Shown piece by piece: positions 12,776 to 22,211 of a stretch of 64,000 bases of DNA. The stretch comes from Cryptomeria japonica (lineage: Eukaryota; Streptophyta; Pinopsida; Cupressales; Cupressaceae), in contig NC_081405.1 of assembly GCF_030272615.1 (NCBI RefSeq), forward strand, positions 471,126,008 to 471,190,007, given 5' to 3'. The position numbers and the translations under genes are program-made. The notes under the pieces are model-generated. The model saw only the letters and a program-made list of their open reading frames with translations. It did not search any database and was not told where the DNA came from. Positions within the stretch are counted from its first letter, which is position 1. Each line of letters begins with the position of its first letter.

Positions 12776-13010
12776 GGGTTATGTGTATAACTTATGAAGG
12801 TGCATTCTATTTATTGTCTCTTCAATCAATTCACCTTCGAGAGTAGAAATTTGATACCCACGAGATCCATAAGTTGTTGTGATAATGAATAGACCCAACC
12901 ATTCAGGTTCAAATTTCCCTGGCTTCTCTTTGTCAAGCTAATTTTTCTGATTTTCTATTAGGTTTACGCCACCAATTTCAAATCTTCAAACTTAGACTCC
13001 TTCCTCCTAA
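12775..13010 (-). pseudogene. Ty3/gypsy integrase C-terminal fragment
   Basis: The minus strand reads, from about 13005 down, LDKEKPGKFEPEWLGLFIIT, then GSRGYQISTLEGELI and INRMHLHKLY followed by a stop near 12785. This is the typical C-terminal tail of plant gypsy integrases (K..GKFEP.W.GPF.I...YG.GAYQL.TL.G......N..HLKR.Y). One stop (N*L) lies just upstream in the frame. It abuts an integrase core in the opposite orientation, so either two insertions met or a local inversion occurred. Confidence 0.7.
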
Positions 13011-13189
13011 TTTGTTTGCCAACCAACATAAGACCTTTATTTGCCAATCCTCTTGTTATGTTATCATCAATGATATCCTATCCCGAAGGAATTTGGATAG
13101 CACACTTATTAGATGTCTCAACTCAACGAAAGCATAAGCGACCTTACACAAGGTACACAATGGTATATGTGGATCTCATTCTAATGGTT

Positions 13190-13722
13190 CAATCCTATCC
13201 AAGAAGCTCACGAGAACTGGATATTATTAGCCTACCATGGAACAAGATGCTTATGACTTTTGTTAATAAATATTGTCAATGTCAGATACATGGAGATCTT
13301 ATACATGCACTAGTACAAAAACTTTAGCCAATTACTTCTCCATTGTCATTCTTCGAATGAGAATCAACCTTGTAGGAAAGGTCCACCTCACTTCCTCTAA
13401 TGGACACAAATTAATCGTCACCACCATTGAGTATTTTACAAAGTGGATCGATGCTATTTCCCTCGAGCATATCATCAAAAAACAAATTAAAAAGTTTATC
13501 TTGAACTATATCTTATGCTAGTACGATATGCCCCTTTCCATTGTCACAAAAAATGATCACCCCTTACAAAATTAGGATGTTTGTGAGCTTTGTGAGTAGT
13601 TCCATATCCATCTCTTTTCCACTTCCTACCACCCACAGAGTAATGTTCGAGATGAGGCATCTAGCAAAACCATATTAAAAATTCTCAAAAAGACTATAAA
13701 TGAAGTTGGTCGTGATTGGTAT
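13190..13722 (+). pseudogene. Ty3/gypsy integrase core fragment
   Basis: The plus strand gives, with one frameshift near 13350, the zinc-finger remnant FVNKYCQCQIHGDLIHA (about 13258-13310). The catalytic-core text follows: INLVGKVHLTSSNGHKLIVT, EYFTKWIDAI, then PLSIVTKNDHPL (DNG site mutated) and FHIHLFSTSYHPQS. It ends KKTINEVGRDW at 13719. This matches the gypsy integrase order (HHCC, D...D...E) with stops at several points. It is cut exactly where a copia LTR begins (13723), so the copia element inserted into it. The upstream open frame 13016-13190 may be the RNase H-integrase spacer. Confidence 0.7.
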
Positions 13723-15646
13723 TGTTGGCAATTGTTTTGATTGATGACCAAGTGTTATTGGTGTAAACCCTCAGCTTGTGTGTTAGCATTGATAATACAT
13801 TCAATGTCGTGTTGTGTTTGTTAGACTGTGTGGAGATTGTTAGCAAATGTTGTCACTAATGTAGAATGTAGATGAATGTTCATTGAAGATGTTCCTAGTT
13901 ATGGAGGCCCACCTTCTTGATGTTTGGTGTCTACACTCAACATGTTCTATTGGTACTTGTGATGATTTAATGATGGCATTGATTCTTATGGATGGTAGCA
14001 GAAGGTATCATGATGATATCATACTAATATAAGGATTAGAAGAATTGAGATGAGGCTTAGAAGAATTGAGATGAGGATTATAAGTATTAAGATTGGGATT
14101 AGAAGCATGATGATAAAGTAGATGTGATGGTGTTGATCGTGTGCTTGCTTCAAGTTGTTTTAGTATCTCTCTTATTTCTCTCAAGTGAGAAAATCATGTT
14201 GCGATATTATTTTGATCATTGCAGGTTGTTGAAGTATGCTTATGCAAGAAAGTGTATTGAAGACTGTCTGGGAGAATTCTCTGCATCCCTTCGCGTTTGT
14301 AGATATGATCTTGTGGTTTAAGATTTAATGTATATGTTTTGTGGACTTTGCACTCCTATCTTTTTAGGTCTCTAGTGTTATAGCTAATGTTTTTGAAATG
14401 CAGTAGGTTGCCCATAAGGTGGTGTTTTAGGACTGGTCCAAAACATGATCTACATTTCTCTGCATTGATTCTTCTTTTGTTGCAGCTTAGTAGACGTTCT
14501 TACAATGTTTGTGCAATGTTCCAATTCAACTTTTAGGAGATGAAATGTTTTACGTAATGTGCCATGATTATGATGTTTGGGCATTTGGGTATGAAGAACT
14601 TTGTATCACTTTGCTTGCACCAGCTTGTCTTTGCATGAAAATGTTGTTTCACATTTGAGGGATGTTTCTATGTGCTCAACATGATAATAGTTTCTCTTTG
14701 GTGCTGAATATTAGTTTTCAAGATGATTTGTACTTATCTAGCTGACAAGGCTTGTTCTTTTGCTCGCACTATTCTTTTGGACGTCTACACCAGCTTTGGA
14801 GAGTGTGATGAGTTGTATTTGGGTCTCACTATGCCTTGTGGTGTATTGAGTAATTCAATTGGAAGATATGTTTTTGGGCCGATTGGTTATGTGCTACACG
14901 ATTGTTGTCTTGGGAGGATATGCACCAACATGTTTGATGTTTGGGACTATATTGGAAGGTGTCATAAGTTGTTTTGCGTCCTCTATATCTCTTGGATTGG
15001 GCTACTTTTATCACAATTATGTTTTGTGTTTGACCTAATGAGATCACTCCTTGTCCCCTATTTTGGCTAACCTAATTGATGTTGTGTGATGATGCAAATG
15101 GTATATATAGAAGATCAAATCAATTGCAATAAGTGTGGATTTGAGTGGAATGTGGAAGATGTGAAAGTGAAGCAATAAGATTATGTGGTGAAAGTATTGG
15201 AGCTTAAATGCCAAATGGTTGCTTGAGGTGGTGGGTCAAGAGAAGCTACATTTTAGGGAGATTGTTGGATACAGTGATGCTAAAGGCTTGTTTATTGTAA
15301 CTTATTTTTCATGTATCTTTCTTGGAGATAGTGGGTCTCCTCAGGAATTCCTTTGTATCTTTTCCTAAGGTAGTGAATCTTAGCTACGAGTCATTTTCAG
15401 GGGTAGTGAGCTTCCTTGGGCGGTATCCCTAAAACAAATATTGTAATAATTGTTCATATAGTATGAGTTAACTCTCACCGTGGTTTTTAACTTCTTGGGT
15501 TTTCCACGTATATCTACTCTCTTGTGAAAGTGTGTTCATTGCTCCTAATCAAATTAAGGATTTTGGAATTTGAATTGTTTTGTAGATTTTCAAGTTTTGT
15601 CCAAGACTGATCATTCCCACCCTTTCAGTCTTGGGGCATGTTCACA
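13723..15646 (+). repeat. 5' LTR of a truncated Ty1/copia element (1924 bp)
   Basis: Begins TGTTGGCAATTG, typical of plant copia LTRs, inside the gypsy integrase, and ends GTTCACA immediately before a tRNA-Met primer site. The 3' part has the usual copia U5 style (GTGGTTTTTAACTTCTTGGG...TTTTCCACGTA, about 15479-15512). A TATATATA box lies at 15102-15109. An internal 21-bp direct repeat (AGAAGAATTGAGATGAGG) occurs near 14040-14080. No 3' LTR partner was found in the window. The ORFs inside it are not genes. Confidence 0.75.
15102..15109 (+). promoter_or_regulatory. Putative TATA box of the copia LTR
   Basis: TATATATA about 540 bp before the LTR end, in sense orientation with the downstream gag. 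Position is plausible for a U3/R boundary. Confidence 0.4.
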
Positions 15647-15648
15647 AT

Positions 15649-15661
15649 TGGTATCAGAGCC
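15649..15661 (+). other. Primer-binding site (initiator tRNA-Met) of the copia element
   Basis: TGGTATCAGAGCC, the classic plant copia primer site, three bases after the LTR end. Confidence 0.85.
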
Positions 15662-15699
15662 AATTTCCTTTGAGGAAGCTTAAGTGCTTGAGGAAAGAT

Positions 15700-17070
15700 C
15701 TAGGATGGCACAAGATGGATCACACAAGGCATCAAGTTTGATGAAACAAACTACACCTTTTGGTAAGTCAAAATGGAAGGTTATTTGTCAAAGTTTGGAA
15801 CTCAATCAAAGATGGTTATACATTTTCCCCTACTTCAACAGGTGTAGTTGACATCTATGAGAGCAATGGGAAATGAAGGAATGCAATCATGAGTGGATTA
15901 TCATATTCAAAACTTGTGAAGGTGATACACTGTGGTACAGCTAAAGAGATGTGGGATAAACTTAACAATATTTATTAGGGAGATGACAATGTAAAGAAAA
16001 TCAAATTGCAAAATCTCAAGTGTAATTTTGAGAATTTCAAGATGTCAGAGGAAGAAGATATTTCTCTATATGCTCTAGGTTGATGAGGTAGTAACTGGCA
16101 TTGGAGGTATTGGCGTTGAATTCAAAGAAGATGAAGTTGTGAAAAAGGTACTAAGATCTCTTCCTAAATCTTATAGTCATAAGGTGTCTGCTATTGAGGA
16201 AAGTAAGGAATTGGATAAATATACAATGGATCAACTATATGATGCTCTATTTTCTTTTGAGATGAGATATTTTGGTAAAGGTACCCCTACAAGAGAAGTT
16301 ACATTCAAAGTTAGTAAAAAGGAAGAAAATGGACGTGTTGATTAGCTTGATGGCTTTGATGAAGCTGAAGCACACCTTGTGAGAAGATTGAAGAAATGCA
16401 TCAACAAATATAAAGGTAAATTACCTTTCAAATGTTTTAATTGTGGAAGAATTCGTCATTTTAAAAAAAATTGTACTCTCAAATAAGATAAAAATAAGAG
16501 AGGAGAAGATAGAAATAAGTCTAGAAGAATTTTTTATTCCAAAGATAGTAGTTATTGCTCTAAAGATGAGGAATGCAATGATTCAAATGATGAAACACTA
16601 TTTATGTCTATCAAAGTTGATGACAAAGTGAGTAAAGTTAAAAAAATGTAAGGAGATAGACTGATAAAAACAATGAAAAACAATGATTGTATGGACGACC
16701 TTCCATGCTAAAGAGGAACCAAATGCTTGGGTGATTGATAATGGGTGTTCCAATCACATGATCAATGAGAGGAAAGTTCATCAATATTAAGATATAGAAT
16801 GGTGGACCAATTAAGTTCGGTGGTGAAGAGTCTACCCAAATATGTGGAAAAAGGAACAATAATAATTAATGGAAAAAACAAGACAAGGGATGCTCTCTAT
16901 GTTAAAGGATTGAAACATAATCTTCTTAGTACTATTCAAACGTGCAACAAAGCATATAAACTCACATTTCATGACAAAGCTTATGAAATCAGAAAAGGAA
17001 GCTTAGGGAGACTTGTTGCAAAAGGAACATGAATTAATGGAAAAAAAGAAGCTAAAGAAAAAAGTTCTCA
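15700..17070 (+). pseudogene. Ty1/copia gag-protease remnant
   Basis: From about 15700 the plus strand encodes broken Gag text. Past a frameshift near 16080, the open stretch 16139-16345 includes VLRSLPKSYSHKVSAIEESK and LDKYTMDQLYDALFSFE, the UBN2-type Gag region. A CCHC knuckle CFNCGRIRHFKKNC follows at about 16431-16472. Then come the protease-like WVIDNGCSNHM at about 16730 (DSG changed to DNG) and GTIIINGKNKTRDALYVKGL with LKHNLLSTIQTC (about 16853-16950). Integrase and reverse transcriptase are missing: the element stops at about 17050-17075, where antisense LINE sequence starts. Several stops and frameshifts make it non-functional. Confidence 0.75.
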
Positions 17071-17074
17071 TCAA

Positions 17075-18030
17075 GTGGATGATTTCATTTGCTATCACTA
17101 TCCCCTCCACAATAGACCTCCTCGATGACAATCCACTCTACTCTTTTGAAATGATGTTTCCTTTAATATTATTTAGTCTTTTATACATCACCTTAGTCAC
17201 TATCTTATACATAGTATCACGTTCACTCATAGAATTTGTCACCTTCTTCATGGGAATCAAGGCTAGGAAGGAATGCTTCATCTCCCCTAGCATTGTCATT
17301 CTTCTCCTTGACTACGTGATTGCCAAAGTTAGATCATTTCCTATAATATCCCAAAACTTCTAAGAAAACTTGTTAGGAAGTTTTCGAGGCTTGGCACCTA
17401 TTCGAGTTTGGTTGGATTGTGACTTTTCTAACTTCCTCCTCAATTACTTTCCTATATAGTCTCACATTTTCTTCTGATTTAACCACCTTTGAAATGTTAC
17501 CAAGGAAGCTAGTTTGTTCAATCAATTTTAGGGGGTTCTTTGTATTGAGAAGATCTTCAAATAACCTAACTACCTCCTTGTTAACCTCCTCATCGGTCTA
17601 CACCAATACTCCTTTGCCATTAGTGATTTTCAAGATTCTATTTTTGCTTCTCTTTGACTCGGAGGACATATGAAAAAAAAAAGTGTTTTTGTCCCCTTCG
17701 TTGAGCTTAGTTTCTCTTGATTTCTTCCTTTAGAAGGTCTCCTCCCTTGACAAGATCTCTGCATATTCCATTTTGAGGCTCTTCCCTACTCAAATACTTC
17801 TACATGCATGTTGCTTGTGATGAGTCTTTCATTCAATGCCAAAAGCTCCTACTCCAACCCATCTTTGTTTGTAAAAATGTTCTTGAAGTGAGCTTTGTTC
17901 CATTCTTTCAACTCATTTTGTGTCAGCCAATTTTTTTGTAGATTGGTAGATATTGTAACCTCCTTGTGCGAACTCCTCAACCCACCATTAAGCTATACTT
18001 CTTTTCAAGTTTTCACCTTTGAGCCAAATG
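17075..18030 (-). pseudogene. LINE (non-LTR) reverse transcriptase fragment
   Basis: The minus strand carries, with frameshifts and stops, the classical plant LINE order. From about 17990 it reads WWVEEFAQGGYNIYQ and NELKEWNKAHFKNIF. Then come LNEGDKNTFFFH (usual LKEGDRNTKFFH) near 17700, ILKITNGKGVLV with DEEVNKEVVRLFEDLL, KFWDIIGNDL, ALIPMKKVTNSMSERD, YKRLNNIKG and SGLSSRRSIVEGIVIANEII at about 17075-17130. The part after this motif, including the catalytic YADD region, is absent. The 5' truncation typical of LINEs does not apply here: the 3' half is what is missing. So the copia/LINE junction near 17070 is a later rearrangement. Confidence 0.75.
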
Positions 18031-20730
18031 TTCTCAAATTAATATTAGAAGAAGTTAAGATAATTTTAATTATATATGTGATGGAGAGAAATTTGAAATT
18101 TGAATTTTAAATAGTAGGATAATGTTAGTTTAATTAAATAATAAAATCATTTAATTGATTTAGAGGAAAAGTTAATAAAAATGTCGCAAGCAAGCGATGG
18201 TAATTTTTAGTGTCTACACAAGCATTTAGGTATTTCATCTTTACTATATCCTTATCTCATTGTCAATTATATTGTTTGTCTCTATCTATCCATATATTCT
18301 TCTCCCAATCATATCACACTACATGCATCTCCTCTAATACTCTAAAAAAAAATCTCAACTCATACAAACATCTATCTAATGGGGCATGACCCATTTATAC
18401 TACTACTAGTCTAGATGATGCCCCTTCAATTTGGGGCTCCATAAGCTCTTTATGGTGAATTGTGGTATGATTTGCATTGATTGTACATGGCTTTCTTTTA
18501 TCCTACCAAAACCAACCATCTATACATAACAGAAAATCATCTTCTTGATTATGAAATTCACCACAATTCAATATTCCATGCCCTCTAACATTGCAATATA
18601 CTTAACCACCATCAACAATCACCTATCAACAATATTACCCATAATATATGTGTCCATTAACAAATACATGACTCCTAATTAAAAAATTGACTTAGTTTAA
18701 GACATTATTGATGATAGTGTAAAATTCATGATCAACTTTGCAAAGATATGGTACAAGATCGATACCATTTCCCACATTCCACCATAGATACACACCTTAA
18801 TTGACTTAAAAGGGTACAATATTTTTCTCTTCGAATCACCTATATGTTAAGAGAGATTAAATGCATAAAATTTTGGTATCTTGCACCATTTACCACCTTA
18901 ATAAGTTTCTATTAACCCAAAAAATATCACGTGGATAATGCTACTCATCCCTAACCCCTAAAATGAAATATGAGATAAAATAGAACCTTTAAAATCAATT
19001 GTTTCTCCTTTTAGTCCTAATGTCATAATAGTAGATTTTCCAATGTAGAACATTTTGCCTACTTTTAGTCTCGCAGTAAAAAAAAAACCAACAAATCTTC
19101 ATCTCTTTCAAATATTACCTAATGTAAGCATTGAGGCAAAATCAATAGAGGGACCAATCCAACTAACTTCAAACTAAAACTTGTAAATACCATAATAACA
19201 CTATTGATGTCTTTTTAATAAGTTGGATGCTAAACAAGGTGTGGGTGGATTTTCCTTTCTAGGTTTGAGGTCAAACAAAAGTTTTTCTTAACACAACATT
19301 TAGAGTTACACCTAAAATAAGATGATCTCATTTTAAAATGTAGAAAAAGGTGTCGTGTATTACATATAGAATTCCACCCCTAGACAAAACAATTTTTTTT
19401 AAAAGAGCTCACATGTGGAAACAATTTAAAGTAATGAGCAAGTGATATCTACAAACTACCAATACCAACATGTTGACAAATGTCCTCTTGGCTTCAATGC
19501 TCTTGTGATGCTTCAAGGCAAGGATTCACTCTATATTACACATCCAACCAAACTAATATGCTACAATATTCAATAATACAACAATCTCAACATAACAATA
19601 GTATAGAAAATCTTTCATCTAGATAGATAAAAGATGAAGTATCCAACAAATGAATTGAGAAACTTACAAGAATCTTCAAAGTTGAAATGGTCATTTTTAT
19701 GCTTTATTTTGAAAAGCAACAAATACATTTAAACATCATATGACCTTCATTACAATACAAATTATCTATTAAAAACTTAAACATCCTCTATCAAATGCAT
19801 GTCCCACATTTAACATCAATACTTGATCACAATAGAAATCTGTATTGAAGTATTTTAAAGCTTAATAATCTAGCAATCTAATGCACATTAATGTATTTGA
19901 TAGCTAGGAATCATACAATATAAATGTGATCAATCCAAGTTATTTATTGATTTTTCTAATGCTCTTCTACTATCTTATTTTTGGGATTTATTTTTTGGGA
20001 TTTATTGCATTTTATTGATGCCAAAGATAGATTATGATGTTCATGAATTCATATTCAATTCTTTCATTGATAAGAGTCATTCACCTTGTTGAAATCTTTA
20101 AGCTTATATAATAACATCCATAAAATAGTATGAGAGAACTTTCATAGATGCTAAACACCAAAGCATAAATGTACTTTAGAATTATTCCATCTTAATTAAT
20201 CATAATTATGGACCCTTCAAATAGGTCTTCCATAGAGAATTTGTCGGTGTTATTACTTTTAAAGAAAAATGGATTTCTAAAATTGACTTAATAGTGGGAG
20301 ATAGTCAACAAATTGGTGACTACATTCCACATGAAATATTTGTTAGCCCCTAAGAGCATAAGGTAGCTCTAGTGCTATCATGGACAAGATGGCTAAAATT
20401 ACATAAAACCCATTGTTGAATGTCACAAAGGAAGTGACCTAAATTGTATTTATTTCATGTCATTTGTTAGGAAAATATGTTTTTGATTAAGATGAAGAGG
20501 CAAGCTTTTGAAAGGGACTAAACCCTCTACAAAGAAACTACCATCAAGCTAGAGAAACAAGTTCCATAAGCAATGGAGCAAGCAAACAAAGAAAGATCAA
20601 CAAGAACAAAAACTAGGAGAATAGACAATGATAACACAACACAAAAGCAAAAAATCACATATAGAATACACTACCTACTTAAGGTCGGTCAATATTTGTA
20701 CCACTCTTTGTTCAAGAAGTTGATTTGATC
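18030..20730. other. 2.7 kb without recognised genes
   Basis: AT-rich DNA. At 18181-18204 a TCGCAAGCAAGCGATGG stretch resembles the GCGAG..GCGAT motif of the 6.7-11.2 kb repeats, so a fragment of that family is likely. Nothing else recognised on either strand. Confidence 0.45.
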
Positions 20731-20756
20731 AAAAAAGGAAGTCTCCAAGGGATCCT

Positions 20757-20860
20757 CAATTTCAATGGTACTAGTATCTTGAACCATAGTCCTAGTTGCA
20801 CTCAATTTCAATGGTACTGGTATCTTGTTTCTCCTCAATTTCAATGGTACTGGCCTTTAT
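20757..20860. repeat. Triplicated CTCAATTTCAATGGTACTGG motif
   Basis: CTCAATTTCAATGGTACT recurs at about 20755, 20798 and 20834 with spacings of roughly 43 and 36 bp. It is a small degenerate tandem repeat at the edge of the RNase H relic. Confidence 0.65.
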
Positions 20861-21275
20861 GTGACTCCCAACTTAGCAAGTCTGCCTACCATCTAATTAC
20901 CTTGTCTATAGATGTGGAGAATAATATTTTATAAATATTTTAACACCTTTGCATTGTCTACAATACTTTTATAAGACTGGCGAGGATCAGCCTGTGCCCT
21001 TAGAATGTCTATGTATATTTTTTTGTCCCCATCAATCACTATGTTGGGAATAAATAAATCTTTGGCTAGGATTGAGCCTTGAAGAGCCGTAGAGCCTTCA
21101 AAATAATTGTTGGATTGAAAGCACAAATTCATACTATAGGCAGCTATGAACTTCCCTTTGTTGTTCGCTGCTGCCCACCTTCTGTGCCCCCAAGCAGCTT
21201 GCCCAAGATTTCCTTTCGAGGATCCATCATAATTGAGTTTAGCCCATCCCTTGTGAGGTTAAAAGGAACTGCTGA
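20850..21275 (-). pseudogene. RNase H (RVT_3 type) relic of a retroelement
   Basis: The minus strand reads KLNYDGSSKGNLGQAAWG (about 21240-21190), the first Asp motif of plant-type RNase H. After a frameshift it reads SNNYFEGSTALQGSILAKDL and IPNIVIDGDKKIYIDILRAQ. Near 20860-20895 it gives IYRQGN and LAKLGV, matching the H.YREGN..AD.LANLGV end of the fold. The catalytic second acidic site is partly kept (NNYFEGSTAL for NN.AE..AL). This domain is typical of plant LINE ORF2 or related elements. Stops and a frameshift make it non-functional. It lies 3' of PEX12 on the same strand, with no evidence of transcription together. Confidence 0.65.
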
Positions 21276-21766
21276 ACATGCCATTTAATGTGGTATCATA
21301 CATGGTAGTATTACATTTATCCAGCATTGACACAGGAAACTTAAACTGTAAATGGAATTCAATCACATGGGTTTAAAACAGGAAAATCATGGGAAAATAC
21401 AGCAAATTTGAAATTTCAAAACCAAAAAAAAAAAAGCTAAAACACTCAGAAATAAAAAATCATGATTTTATATACAAAATCAGTGACTCTTTTTTAGGGA
21501 AAATACCCTTGATTAATTCAATTAGTTATTTCCCATTTTTCCAGGTTTGACTGGGATTTTGAAAAACCTAAACATGACAAAGTGACTTGGCATGGCCAGG
21601 GTGCTGATTAAACATGGGTAACCGCATTCTGTTCCAAACCTATGCTACTATGGTTTTATGTCAACATGAAAGTAGAAACAAGCAGCTCAGATATCGCACC
21701 ACAGTGTTGATCAATAATTGTCAACACATGCAATTTGTCCAGATTAACATGGAATAGAATGGGGCC

Positions 21767-21772
21767 TTTATT
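21767..21772 (-). terminator. PEX12: Possible polyadenylation signal of PEX12
   Basis: AATAAA on the minus strand about 370 nt after the PEX12 stop. It is position-compatible only; such hexamers are common in AT-rich DNA. Confidence 0.25.
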
Positions 21773-22139
21773 AAATTGAAAAAATTGTACTATAAAGATG
21801 CAAATTACAAATTTACCTGTCCAGCAGGAACTGAATAATTAGACCTTCCTGGATCCCACAGAAGCCAGTTAAATCTCCTCTAATATTAAAAAATTCTCAC
21901 TTAACTAGCATATCTATCAAGAAGGAATCACCCCTTAAAATGAAGCTTCACATTTTATGCTTTGCAAATATTTAATTTTGATGAACGTAGTATTCAGTTC
22001 TGCCAGAATCAGCTCAGAATCGTCCATAATAAGTTAAGATATAGTGCTCATTACAATTTGGTTAAATCTAGCCCAGGTGGTCATAAGAGTCTGCATAGCT
22101 GCAAAATGGTATGCTTGTTTCATCTCTTCTTAGTAGACA

Positions 22140-22211
22140 TCAGGCGTCATGGAACAACCGCCTTAGTTGATCCACACTTGCAGGCATCAAAGTGACAGGA
22201 CAGCGGTTATA
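22140..22211 (-). CDS. PEX12: PEX12 terminal exon
   Basis: Acceptor GAAGCAG precedes TAT; 23 codons plus TGA (22140-22142). Encodes [20 protein letters not shown] then HDA. This is the end of the RING-like domain, with the CPVT cysteine, and the conserved PEX12 C-terminal helix. Confidence 0.92.
   Translation of the reverse strand, partial: YNRCPVTLMPASVDQLRRLFHDA

Noticed and set aside
14723-15070. 115-aa open frame inside the copia LTR
   Set aside because: Lies in LTR DNA with typical U3 features; no motif and a competing frame on the other strand.
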